Assembly: GCA_963281255.1 (NCBI GenBank)
Contig: OY725489.1
Location: 7,068,523 to 7,132,522 of the forward strand
Length of the DNA stretch: 64,000 nucleotides
From: Aphrocallistes beatrix
Lineage: Eukaryota > Porifera > Hexactinellida > Sceptrulophora > Aphrocallistidae
Direction of reading: 5' to 3'
Below the pieces are notes generated by a model. The model had not been told where the DNA came from, did not search any database, and saw nothing but the letters and a program-made list of their open reading frames with translations. A program made the position numbers and the translations under genes. Positions 21,730 to 32,765 of this stretch are shown piece after piece (the stretch's first letter is position 1; every line of letters begins with the position of its first letter).

Positions 21730-22974
21730 ACGCGCTTCGCTTGCTTGAACTCCGCAGCTGGCGGACACAAAGTGTCCGCCGGAGGCGCACTATGGGCGCC
21801 TAGGGTCACATTGATTGATTATATAGGGAGATAACATCTCTGAATACGTCTGTCCATAGCCTACTCTAATAATGCCTCACAGTAAAATAACCAAGGATGC
21901 GGTAATAGCCGAATGGATTAATACACGATTAGCCTAAAATCGTTAATTATATAGGATAGGAATTAAGAATGTGTTACCAGCATAGCATATATAAGCATGG
22001 CATCAAAGTACATATATCGGCTATCCGTTGTCAAAATTTGAATTAGTCATCATATCATTGCGCAACAGATCATTTTGAGCACGATTTTGGCAATTTTCTA
22101 AGCTGTTTGAAGCCTACTTCTAAATGTTATTAGTATAATTTTTGAGTAGAACTAAGATTAGTACGAGTTGATTTGAAAAGTTTCGAATTTTTCAATGGAA
22201 TGGTGTTACATTTTTACGTTGCTATGGTAAAGCATTTTTATCAGTTTGAGCCATATCCTGCAAACTGTAAGAACTAGGTCTTCAAATTTGATCTTGTTTG
22301 ATAGGCAATTGGCTACTTCATATTAGGTAGTAATGCAATTTAAAATTCTAAATTCACAGACTATAGAGTTACGCGACAATTTAGTGTTTTGGTCACATTC
22401 TTAAAATCAACCCATAACTCAAAACTCGTTGAATTTTGAAGTTCAAGTTGTATTATCACCTAATAATAAGTAGTCCATTGCCTATCAAACACGATCAAAT
22501 TTGAAGATCTAGTTACTACAGTTTGCACGAAATGGTCCAAACAGACCAAAATGCTTTGCCATAGCAACGCAGGAATTTAACGGCATTCTATTGAAAATTT
22601 CTTAATTTTTCAAATCAACACCTACTAATCTTGATTCTATCCCAAATTTCACCTTAGTACCATTTAGAAATAGGGTTAAAACAGCTTAGAAAATCGCTAA
22701 AATTATCCTTAGAATGACCTGTTCCGCAATGATGTGATGACTAATCGAAACTTTGACAACGGATAGCCGATATATGTACTTTGATGTCATGCTTATATAT
22801 GCTGGTAATACATTCTCAATGCCTATTCTACATGCTAACTTTTTTAATGCTAATCGTGTATTAATCCATTCGGCTACTAATTCATCCCTAGTACATAATT
22901 TTCAGTCTAGGCAATTTTAGAGTAGGCTATGATATATATATATATATACATTAATCGAGTTTTAATTGTAAGGA
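21730..22974 (-). mobile_element. Family U element split by a palindromic element
   Basis: The 3' end with GCGGACAC-AAA-GTGTCCGC is at 21730-21854. The 5' end, TCCTTACAATTAAAACTCG in reverse, closes at 22974. Everything between belongs to the foldback element at 21855-22931, and part of U's middle is missing. Confidence 0.65.
21855..22931. mobile_element. 1.08-kb foldback (palindromic) element
   Basis: Ends CATAGCCTACTCTAA and TTAGAGTAGGCTATG. The two arms match along most of their length, e.g. GGATTAATACACGATTAGC near 21913 against its reverse near 22850, and TATATCGGCTATCCGTTGTC near 22013 against the reverse near 22760. No ORF. A diverged half copy starts at 28108. Confidence 0.8.
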
Positions 22975-23153
22975 TATCGTCATCAAAATCTTTCTAATTA
23001 TCATTGGCATCACTTCCTCGTTTCCCAATAAATTTCAGCTTCATAAATTCTGCATTCAAATAGTTATAATATAATTCCTTTATGGAGTCATTATCATTTA
23101 TTTATTGGAAAACACATGTAATTTAACTTCAAATTCGTATTCCCTAAATTTAA

Positions 23154-23244
23154 CTGTAGAATGCCCAGCATTTATATGGCTTCAAAATGACTGGGAGACA
23201 TCCGCGATATCGGGGACACTGTGTCCCCTCTGGGCATTCTACGG
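23154..23244. mobile_element. piggyBac-like MITE, first of an inverted pair
   Basis: TTAA at both sides (23150-23153, 23245-23248). Ends CTGTAGAATGCCCAG and GGGCATTCTACGG. It holds an inner GGGGACACTGTGTCCCC hairpin. Confidence 0.65.
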
Positions 23245-23360
23245 TTAAATTACAAACTTTATACTCTTTCAACCCTGTTTCTCTACCTAAAGTTAAATAT
23301 TGCACCACCTTATGTCACTAGGTGTCATCATATACAATAATGGAAACTCATTCCCTTTAA

Positions 23361-23461
23361 CCGTAGAATGCCCAGAGGGGACACAGTGTCCCCGATATCG
23401 CGGTTGTCTCCCAGCCATTTTCTATAGCACTGAAGCCATATAAATGCTGGGCATTCTACAG
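23361..23461. mobile_element. piggyBac-like MITE, second of an inverted pair
   Basis: Same element in the opposite direction, again with TTAA on both sides (23357-23360, 23462-23465). The 108 bp between the pair and their outer flanks resemble the Tc1-like MITE interior (CCACCTTATGTCACTAGGTG, ATCATATACAATAATGG), so both landed in an old Tc1-like MITE. Confidence 0.65.
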
Positions 23462-23589
23462 TTAATGTAATTAAAAGTTTAGAAAAGTCATTTAAAATTT
23501 GGTGTACATATCTATCTTTTATTTAATATTATGAAATGCACCGATATACTAGATTATAACTATTTGAATTATTTTAGAATTTCATTGAA

Positions 23590-26500
23590 ATGGATTTAAA
23601 CGAAATTCAGGTGAAAGCTAAGCTAACATCAGAATTAACTGTAATCAACATTAAAGCCCTCATACAACATCTCAATCCACCAGCTGGAATGTTTGAGGAT
23701 ATCACCGAAGGATTCGAATTCCTCTACACACTCAAAATTTGGGAAGGACACGATAGCTACAAATTCGACCAAGCCCTTACCTCCATAAAAAGACAAGATT
23801 TGATTCCATTAGCGAGGAAGCTACCCTGGCTATCCACTGAAAAACCAGTTCCAAAGGATCCATTCAGCCAAATGAAGTTGTCAATGAGATCCCTTGTGAA
23901 CATTTTGAAAACTGAGATTCAGAAAAACGAATGGCTAAGTATGGACATTGACTCCAAATTACAATTCAAAGCAAAAATCTCATTATTGATAAGAGATGGT
24001 GTCTTCTCAACAGATCTGAACAATCTCATAGTTTGGATGCGAATTCTAAAAAGAGAAGATTTAGTAAAGAGAATAACAGAGCATAAGTTTCTCTTCATGA
24101 ACATGTCCGAGTACCAGTTCATCAAGAAATTGAGAAAGGAGGTTGATGCTCAAGCTAAGGACTTACTCACATGGGAAAATAGTCTAAGAGAATTCATCAC
24201 GACTCAAAACAAGAAGGTGAAACAAGCGTTAGACGATGAATACCTTGTTGACTTAGAATCCGTCTACGTCCCACTAACCATAATCAAGAAGAAACCAAAA
24301 GTGATTAGTGTAGTGATGAAACAACTTATAATGAGATTGCATTCCTCAGAAAAATCTCAAAAAAGCAAGTAAAAGTAGAACCAGTGGACTTCACAGAAGA
24401 AACAAAGAACTATGACCCTTCTCAAGCAGAGATTTGGTGTGTGATAGGCAACCCTGGCAGTGGCAAAACCTTCTTATGCCACATGACTGCTCTAATATTC
24501 GGCAAGGGACAGCTGCCTAAGTTCGTGTATTCCATTTCCATTCCTTGTCGAACTCCTGACTGGCACGAAATGGAAACTTCCCGCATTGAATCCAATCTTC
24601 CAATCAACTCAGAATTCATCCAACAGTGGCTCTGTTTGGGAATGCCAGTCGGTCCCAGCTGGACATCTGATCTCGCGCAGCATCTCGTCGAATCAGACGG
24701 ACAGGATTTGCTGCTCATACTGGACAGCATGGACGAGTTCGTGAGAGAAGTTCCCTTCCAAAAGACACTTCTCTTCCTCCTCCTAACTCGCCGTACCCTC
24801 ACCCACTGCACCATCCTCCTGACCAGCAGACCGGGTGCCTACACTGACATCTCCACCGCACACTCACTCCGCATCGATCGATTCTTCCATGTGCTAGGGT
24901 TCTCGCCTGAGAATAGAGACCTCTACTTCCAAAAGCAGCTGGAGAATGAAGGCGAGGATAAGATGAATGAGTGGAAGAGACTGCTCTACCTCCACGACGA
25001 GATCGATCACCTGTCACTGGTGCCAGTCAATGCCTCTCTCTTCGCCAGTCTCGTCCGAGATTTGGACAAATGAGCGCTCAAACCCTCACTCAACTCTACA
25101 CCCAACTCAGCGTGTACCTAATCCGTCGACAGCTGTACCGCATGGGGCTTCAAATAATGGGCAAGAAGAGCCCCACTCTCTCCCTGATGCATCCAGATGT
25201 GGTAGTGTGTCTTCGCAGCATCGGAGAGATAGCGTACCAGGGACTGTACTTCCGTAAACTGACCTCCTCCGCAAGTGTGACTCTCCGCGTGGACAAGGAG
25301 CTGAGAGAGTGTCAGTGTCTCGGTCTGGTGCTAGAGCACCTGCAGAAGGACAGCATGGGTGTTGTGACGAAGGTGTGGTCTTTTGCACATCTGACCATGC
25401 AAGAGTTCATTGGTGCGTTCTGGCTGAGTGAGTGCTCGTGGGGGGATCAGTGTGCCAGTGTCCGCTACATCGTGAATTCCAGCGACAACTTTAACTTGTT
25501 CCGTATGATGGTTCGATTCCTATGCGGTCTGTTGTCTGACTCGGGTCTCCGCGTATTGTACATTTTGTATAAATACTATCCCAATACTCCCGTTGCTATG
25601 ACGAATATGCCGATGTGTTTTCAATTCAATTATCCTGAATCATCAGAAATGCATTCCATTATGGGTTGGGCAGAATTTACAAATAAATATCTGAGTTTGG
25701 CTTCACTGCTATTTGAGTCCAGCTCCGATTCGAATAACAACACATTTCCTTTTTTTAGAGCATTTCTACCTCAGACGCTATTCTTCTATTTCAATCCCAC
25801 CTCACCTCCTCCCAATGAGTGGGAGTGTTTTGTGAAGTCCTTACACCTCCTACACTCTGTCCAGCTCATCTGTTTAGACTCCAAGGGTGTCACGATACCT
25901 CAATTCAGAGAATTACTGACTCAACTGACTTCCTGCAATCTCACCTGCTTAGCTGTGAAGTTTTACTATATTCAAGACTATTCTACTCTAACAGCTTACA
26001 GTGAAGTCATCCAAGAGTGTCAGCTACCATCAGTCACTAAGATTAGTTTACAAATTTCAAGCTGTAACCTCACTAACACTAAATCAGCTGATAATGTGCC
26101 ACTTGCTTATATCTTCAAACCATTTTCAAGTTTGTGTTTAAACTCGACTCAATTCACACCTCAGTGTCTGCAGCAGTTAGCTAATCAACTCAATTCTACT
26201 GATAACCTTTACATTTATCCCCATTACTCAAATACTACCAGTGAGTACGAGACATTGCTTTCACGTCTCAGTAATGCTACACAGCTGACAGCTTTACATC
26301 TCATATATACGTGTATTCCGACTGAATCTATGCAGCTGTTAGAAACTCTCTTACCGCGACTCTCCAACCTACAGGAGATAACATTACGTGCATATACAGA
26401 TCCATACTCACTGCTACCTCGTATCAGCAGTCTCTCCAACCTCAAATATCTACAGCTATCTCCTACTCATGAACCTATAGACTCCAGACATCAAGAACAT

Positions 26501-26983
26501 CTCATACAACTGCTTGATACGAGCATACACACACTCAGAGGGTTGAGGTTACATTATTTACACAGAATTGGAAACAGCTGTGAAGAAGTATTTCTATCTT
26601 TATTCTCCTGTACTGGTTTAGTGGAGATTCAGCTTGAAGACACTAATCTACTACAAGATGACGTGATTCTATTGGGTACAGTAGTGAGTCAATTCAAATG
26701 CTTACTCTATTTGGATCTGCTTAGTGTCCCACTATCTGATTCTGGTATGTTATATCTTTGTAGAGGACTGCTGTATCATCCTATCATTAGACGTTTAGAC
26801 GTGCGGCTATGTGATCTGAAGTCTGACTCTTGTGTCTATCTCACTAACCTCATTCCAACTCTCAAACAGTTCAATAGACTTGTCATGGATGGAAATAACC
26901 TCTCTAAACCTAATCCTGTTCCTGTCACCATTCTCAAATACACAGCTGATCTGTACTTTGTGACTCGCTATGGTCTTGATTAG
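23590..26983 (+). pseudogene. NACHT-LRR (NLR) intracellular receptor gene with two frameshifts
   Basis: NLRs sense infection or stress in the cytosol and oligomerise through a NACHT ATPase. Part 1 (23590 to about 24310) is an alpha-helical N-terminus with two death-fold-like stretches (SIKRQDLIPLARKL near residue 67, RILKREDLVKRITEH near 155). Part 2 (about 24310-25068) is the NACHT: Walker A GNPGSGKTF, Walker B LLLILDSMDEF, sensor TILLTSRPGAY. Part 3 (about 25070-26983) has the winged-helix region (LIRRQLYRMG) and at least eight leucine-rich repeats (e.g. LPRLSNLQEITL, FKCLLYLDLL). Frames change near 24310 and 25070, each explainable by one or two bases. No intron is needed. It is either a recent pseudogene or carries assembly errors; all catalytic motifs are kept. 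Confidence 0.75.
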
Positions 26984-27212
26984 AATTTTTGTTTTGCATT
27001 TCTAACTATTTGTTGTTGTTTATTACTAAGATCATTGTGATATTAACTCCTGTATTGTTTTTATATTTAAAATATAATTTTAATTACCTAGATCATCGAG
27101 CCATCTGAAGCCGATTTTGGATTATTTTTTATGAAGTGCATGATCGGCGTCACTGGCTGTATCATGAATATGATGAGATACAAAAAGAGAGGCTATACTG
27201 ATTGAGATGGTA

Positions 27213-27770
27213 CAGGCAGCCCTTGCCGTTCGCGATTTTGCTTTCGCGGTTTCGACTATTCGCGGAAAATTTTTTGAGTCTTGTTTTGCTATTCGTGACT
27301 CATTCCCTCGACTATTCGCGGTTTTCGTTACTCTCTTCAGTAGTTTCATAGGCTACCATAAGTTCATAACCTTACACGTATCTAGATATTATCCTGGCAA
27401 CATCATTTACTCTTCCTATTGTTTCTATTCTTATAATTTTCTGCCTAATAATTACACCATGCCTAAGAGGAAGTTGTTGGTGATTGAAAGGCTAGACATT
27501 ACTATTTAGGTATGGTACTTAGGTTTGCTACTAGGAGATCTATATCTTTCATTTACCACTTCATTTATTACTACCATTTACTTGTACCAGTTTGCATGAG
27601 TATTACAGCTCAACTATTGAATCAATAACGTATTTAGCAAACTGTATCTAGCGTCGTTTAAATAATCTAGGAACGTAACCCCACGATTCTCATTGAACTT
27701 ACGTCTTGCCGTTTTTCCATTCGCGGCAATTCTCCATAACGTAACCCCCGCGAACGGCGAGGGATACCTG
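27213..27770 (+). mobile_element. pogo/Tigger non-autonomous element keeping a transposase start
   Basis: TA-flanked ends CAGGCAGCCCTTGCCGTTCG and CGAACGGCGAGGGATACCTG. Inside, 27459-27509 encodes MPKRKLLVIERLDITI then TAG, resembling the N-terminus of pogo/CENP-B-type DNA-binding domains. A 5'-truncated sister is at 40647-41014. Confidence 0.75.
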
Positions 27771-27880
27771 TATTAAATACATTCATTGCACCCTGCAGCT
27801 AACTCTCTAAACTCTCTAGATCAAATATTCTATTATTTTTCTATTTAAAAATTTTCTGAGATTCCTCAATTTATTTCCAA

Positions 27881-28107
27881 CAAGCACGCTTCGCTTGCTT
27901 GCGCTGCGCGGCTTGCGGACATATAGTGTCCGCAGAGTCACCTTGCGGGCTCCTGGAAATACTCAATCAAATCTTTTTGGTAATTTTTTCCATTATATAA
28001 ATATTGTAAACGAAGGTTAACGAATAATTTCTCATATGGAGCCAAAAATATACTATTCGAAATCTACAGCACTAAAAAATCGATGTCAACCGTTGGAAGC
28101 TAGTCTC
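27881..28107 (-). mobile_element. Family T 3' part
   Basis: Starts CAAGCACGCTTCGCTTGCTT, with hairpin GCGGACAT/TA/GTGTCCGC, and one internal unit. It is cut at GCTAGTCTCTAG by the following foldback copy. Confidence 0.7.
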
Positions 28108-28760
28108 TAGCCATAGCCTACTGTATTGGTAAAATTTGAGAATTAATAACAACGCATCTGGGATAAGGAATGTGATTATGAAAACTAACAAAATACATAA
28201 AACAGTGATCACAAAAATTCATAGAGTAAAATAGATATTCATATATCAAAAGTAAATTTAAAATCATGGATTCAAACAATTCTGAAAAAAACCCACCACA
28301 GTGCTGTTATGCAATATTTATCCAGGTTACAAATAGGTTCCACTCGGTACAAATTTGATATAAAATTAATTAATATAGAAATTTGGTCTTTGATAAATTA
28401 ACGTACGTATATAATTAGGATGTAATACTCAACATTTTGATAGACGATTTCTTATCGAATATAATAAAAGTTTATATCAAGTGAGCTTTTACTTAATAGT
28501 AATTTGAACACCATAATTCTGGTCTGTAGCTTTTCTCGTATATGATTGTGTATTCGTCTAATCATTACTTAGCCTCAGAGTAACTTGCGAATTTGGAACT
28601 AGGGATGCGTTAGAAGATGGTTGAACCAATACATGAGCTGCCTAAAATCATTAACAAAGCAAAATATAGCTTAGGAATGTATCACTAGCATATATAAATA
28701 CACGTATGGTGTCAAAGTAGCCATATCCGTTGTTAAAATTTAGATTAGTCACCATATGGT
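28108..28760. mobile_element. Diverged half of the 1.08-kb foldback element
   Basis: Starts CATAGCCTACTGTATTGG. Near 28600-28755 it matches one arm (ACTAGCATATATAA, GTCAAAGTAG, TATCCGTTGT, TTGCGCAAT). Between lies about 450 bp with no counterpart. No second arm is seen. Confidence 0.45.
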
Positions 28761-29268
28761 TGCGCAATAGGGTATATTTGTGACAAATTCGGAGTTAAAA
28801 TTCAGATTGTGAATGGATGAATTCAACAATGTTAAGTTATCCTCTATCGCCATCTATTCAAAGATTCTATCGCCTCTATCACCATCGATTCAAAGACTGA
28901 AGGTGTAATTTCCCATGAAAGTTTTTCATGAGATACCTATTTGCGATATCCTTAGTACAGCTCCCATTACAGGAGATACTTGTGTAATGATTGGTGTGAA
29001 ACCTCTGTACATATGTCCGTCTGCTCGCTCCTTATTTGATTGGACCAAATGAACCAGATTTAGAACAGATACTCGTTATATGGTAGCTTTAGAATGTGCG
29101 TGAAAATTAGTTAAGAAATTTAAATCATTCAAAAAGGAAGTGAATGTATTAGCCAGTGAGATTCGTGGGATTTACTAGTAACATTAGAATTTGAATTGGT
29201 TTTATTGATTATTAATAGGGATTATCCCTTCCTCACTAACATAAATAAGAAAATACCACATTTCGTGT
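28761..29268. other. Intergenic, with an element Q end
   Basis: TTAGTACAGCTCCCATTACA near 28950 and CATATGTCCGTCTG near 29010 resemble Q. A short direct repeat of TCTATCGCC-ATC--TTCAAAGA lies at 28848-28900. No gene seen. Confidence 0.4.
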
Positions 29269-29276
29269 CCTACGAG

Positions 29277-29727
29277 TAGGGCATTAGGATCTTTCGATCC
29301 ATGATCGAAAGATCCGGATCGCGATCCTTTTTTTGAGGATCGAGATCGGATCGACGATCCTTTTTAAAAGTAGGATCGGGATCGGATCGAAACTTTTACT
29401 GAATTCGATCCGATCCATTTTCTTTCTAATCCCCAAGTTGGAGGTGAAAGTGTCGAAATTTATGTTGATCAAATATATTTTTTTGTATTTTATGGTTTGA
29501 ATACTAACTTAAGAACTAAGTACGCCCCAGGCTGCCGCAGACGGACGGACATTGCACGCCGTTCATGCCATGAGGCATCTCCATCCAGGAGCTGTACTAA
29601 AAATGAGAGTCCTCTGACTATTATTGAAAGGATCTTTTTAGGGATCGTGATCGGATCGAAGATCCTTTTATAAAATTAGGATCGTGATCTGCGTCTAGAT
29701 CCTTTTCTGAGGATCGACTATGCCCTA
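29277..29727. mobile_element. hAT-type element with GGATCG-rich ends and a nested Q
   Basis: Inverted ends TAGGGCATTAGGATC and GATCGACTATGCCCTA, and a perfect 8-bp target duplication CCTACGAG (29269-29276, 29728-29735). Both ends are packed with GGATCGGGATCGGATCG-like words that can fold on themselves. An element Q fragment interrupts the middle (about 29520-29610). Confidence 0.75.
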
Positions 29728-30119
29728 CCTACGAGTTACTTGATCGGGCAGCACTATGGTTTTGTCTATCACCATTTCTTTTATTCAAAATCAGTCAATT
29801 CATTATTTTTCAATTATCAAGTATTTAATCTCATCATTCAATCTTAATTAAAGTCATCGCTTCATTAAAATTTCTTAATGAACTAATTAATTTTTACTCG
29901 CGTGAATTGAGCAGTGATAAACTTAATGAATTAAATTGTAATCTCCCCTTCAAGAAAACGAGTAAAATATGCCAATTCTTCAAAGCTAAATTAAATTAAT
30001 GCTGACTTTTAAAAGTCAGGGCTCAAATTGTGTCGCTTTACAAATACACAATTATAATGTTGCAATGGAATAGGATTGATAGTTTTTACCATTCGTAACC
30101 TAATCTTTGTAATTTCTAG

Positions 30120-30199
30120 TACACACACTTCCCAATATAAATAGCTTACGAGACTCCTTTCATTCATAATATTATTAGAAATATTCCACGTTGAGTAGA
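30120..30199 (+). promoter_or_regulatory. TATA-containing promoter of NHL family B copy
   Basis: CCCAATATAAATAGCTTACG with a TATAAATA box at 30137, then the GAGACTCC block and GAGTAGA directly before ATG. The copy at 44121 has the same order (CCCAATTTAAAATAA, TTACGAGACTCCTG, GAGTAGA). Similarity continues 150 bp farther up (TTGTGTCGCTTT, ATTCGTAACCT). Confidence 0.55.
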
Positions 30200-30724
30200 A
30201 TGGCACTAGCATTTCCCGACCCACAGCCTGTGGACCACTTGACAGCTGTTGCGAATAGAGGGAAAGCTCCTGATGAACTCTACTGTCCTAGTGGTGTCGC
30301 TGTAGACCCAGACACTAATCATATATATGTCGCTGAGGGAGATAATTTCGCGAGAGTGTCTATATTTTCCGAATTTGGTGACTATCTAAACAGCTACACT
30401 CACGACCAAATGAAAGCATTATGGGGTATCGCCATACACGGGACCAATCTATATGTAACGGACTGGAATGTACACGCCGTGTTCCACTTGAAGATAGAGG
30501 CTGACCTCCGTCTAGAGGCTAAGCTAGGGAGCAGAGGGTCTGGTATCGGACAATTTGCTCAGCCCAGCCAACTCTCCATCTCTACTAATGGAGATGTGTA
30601 CATAGCTGATGCACACAATGACATAATCCAAATCCTAGACAGCTCTCTACATCCGATTCGCGAAGTGACACATCCATCCATGCACAGACCTTATGACGTG
30701 AAATTAACGATAGAAGAAATGTAA
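30200..30724 (+). pseudogene. NHL family B gene truncated after about four blades
   Basis: 174 residues aligned with the first three fifths of the intact gene at 44121 (CPSGVAVDPDTNHIYVAEGD, ALWGIAIHGTNLYVTDW, GIGQFAQPSQLSISTNGD). Homology ends at KLTIEE, and a stop follows at 30722. ATG at 30200 matches the family start; an upstream TTG is not needed. The break point adjoins an unrelated small Cys-rich ORF. The promoter is kept, so a truncated product could still be made. Confidence 0.75.
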
Positions 30725-30886
30725 ATGTATCCAGGAATGTATCCAGGAAGTGAATTTGAAGAAGTAGTTGCTAAACGCAATTGTAATGATCCGAGCATGT
30801 GTAAATCGAACAGAAGTAAGTGCTATAAAGCAAAACTTAAGTGTAATTCTCGGTGCCACGGAAGTCTCACTTGTGCTAACAAATAA
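30725..30886 (+). CDS. Small Cys-rich ORF resembling the C-terminal tail of transposon proteins
   Basis: 53 residues, starting one base after the stop of the truncated NHL-B ORF. The core is MCKSNRSKCYKAKLKCN followed by SRCHGSLTC. Cys spacing and the K-x-K-L-K-C-x-x-x-CH pattern resemble the CXC-like tail found on several transposon-encoded and tesmin-type proteins. There is no upstream partner domain. Probably the last exon end of a mobile element that cut the NHL gene. Confidence 0.45.
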   Translation: MYPGMYPGSEFEEVVAKRNCNDPSMCKSNRSKCYKAKLKCNSRCHGSLTCANK

Positions 30887-31990
30887 TTTCTTAACATTTC
30901 TTCATTTTGTTGTGTTCACTAGGAATAAATGCAGTATTGAATCTCTTTTCTTTAGTGTTTAGTAAATTGATGAAATTAGAATTTCTGAATGAAAGCATAC
31001 AAATGGAGTTTTGAAAGTACTGAGAGCATGCTTATTAACTAATAAGTTTAAGTGTCTAAAGAAGCGATATATATCGTCCTAAAATTAATGTAAAAATTGA
31101 TATAACATACATTCCATTGTGTTTAGATGGGCAGGGTTTCTATTGGACATTATTAAATCAAAGGAAGGCAAATTTTGGGAATAAAGATGGCGAGACCGTA
31201 GCCGCGTGCGGTAGCACATGGTAAGGTTGGGCAGTGGCGTATCCAGGACTTCATTGAGAGGCTAGCAGCCAGCTGGGGGTCTGGGTGTCGCTGTAAGCCC
31301 CCCTTTGGCCAGGAGCAAAGCTCCTGGAAGCTGACAACACTTGTTTCATTATTAATTAGTATTATTTAATGAGCATGCTCTCAGTACTAGTGAGTATGCT
31401 CTCAGGACTTTTTATTATAAATACAAATGTGCTTGATTTCTGAGACACTGGAAACAGACAATTACAAAATCGAGAGGCTACAGAATCTAAAAGATAAGGT
31501 GATTCTCATTTCTTTATCTAATAATAGGTTAGTATGGTACTGCGATAATCTTACCACATGTATTCACCCCATTTTGAGAGAGAGGAATATCTCAGTTAAC
31601 CTCTATCTTGAAATTATTTGTTTTCTATCCGCAAATGCTTTTGCAAATGGTTTTTATGCCAATTCAATATATGACAAGCGTGCTTCGCTCGCTTGCGCTT
31701 TGAAGCCTCAACATCAATTGAAAAGCTTAAGGCCACTGTAAATAGAAACTTGTTTCAGCTCAAAAAAACCCTTTTGGGATGCGGGCGAGCGGTATTTTAT
31801 TATCATTATCTAATTAATGTAGTTTCAAAAACAATCAATATACAATCGAACTTGCTACCTCTTACAACCTGACACTGCATTTTCTGACCATTACATGTCT
31901 ATAACAGCCATTTTTGACCAGTAACTTAGATGGCAGTTTTAGACAGGCTCGACTATATTAAAATATTAGTTATATCAACTATAATTAAAA
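30887..31990. other. Intergenic, mixed transposon scraps
   Basis: AGCATGCT-TCAGTACT words recur near 31019 and 31373. GTGGCGTATCCAGGACTT at 31234 looks like a transposon end. 31676-31702 is a reversed T/U 3' tip (AAGCGTGCTTCGCTCGCTTG). No gene recognised. Confidence 0.4.
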
Positions 31991-32765
31991 CAAGCGCGCT
32001 TCGCTTGCTTGCGCTGCGCGGCTTGCGGACACTGCGTGCCCGCAGAGTCGCCCTATGAGCGCCTGGAGTTACTCAATCTAAACTATTTCTGGAATTTTTT
32101 TCCTTTATTGTAAACAAAGGTCAACGAATAATTATTCATATGGATCCGAAAATATGATATTCGAAATCTACACCCCTGAAAACCCCATGTCAACCGTTGA
32201 AAGCTAGTTTCTAGCCTATTTTTGTAATTTGTTTACTTTATGTATCTATTGTAAACAAAAGTATACAAATAATTTATCATATCGATCTGAAAATATGATA
32301 TTCGAAATCTACACCCCTAAAAACCCATGTCAACTGTTGGAAGCTAGTTTCTAGCATAATTTTCAAAATTCGTCAAATCGTGTGAAAATATGTATATAAA
32401 GGTGTGAAAATTTATAAATAACTTTTTAACTGCCATACACTATAATATATAATTGAGACATTCATATAAGTTATTGTTTGAAGTATTATTTACAATTACA
32501 GCCTACAATATTGTCGTATAATGATTTCTATTGTGAGAGTGAAGCCGTACATAGTATTGTATAGAAAAGGTGTGAAAAATTGTTTCCCATTTTTTTTGCA
32601 GAGGTGTGAAAATTTCGCTTAGATCATAGAACTTAATCGTAGATTCATCATTTGAAACCTACATGCCAATTTTCGTATCTCTACGACTTGCCAATTCTTC
32701 AATCAATTCGGACAAACAAACAAACAAACAAACAAACAAAAATCCTAGCATTTTAATATATAAGA
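31991..32765 (-). mobile_element. Helitron-like family T element, full length
   Basis: Flanked by A and T. Minus-strand 5' end TCTTATATATTAAAATGC at 32765 downward; 3' end at 31991 (CAAGCGCGCTTCGC). Two internal units. Its 5' end abuts the 5' end of the next T copy, so the two are head to head. Confidence 0.8.

Noticed and set aside
25508..25525. tRNA-like GGTTCGATTCC box
   Set aside because: Lies inside the NLR coding frame and no acceptor stem or other arms can be folded around it.
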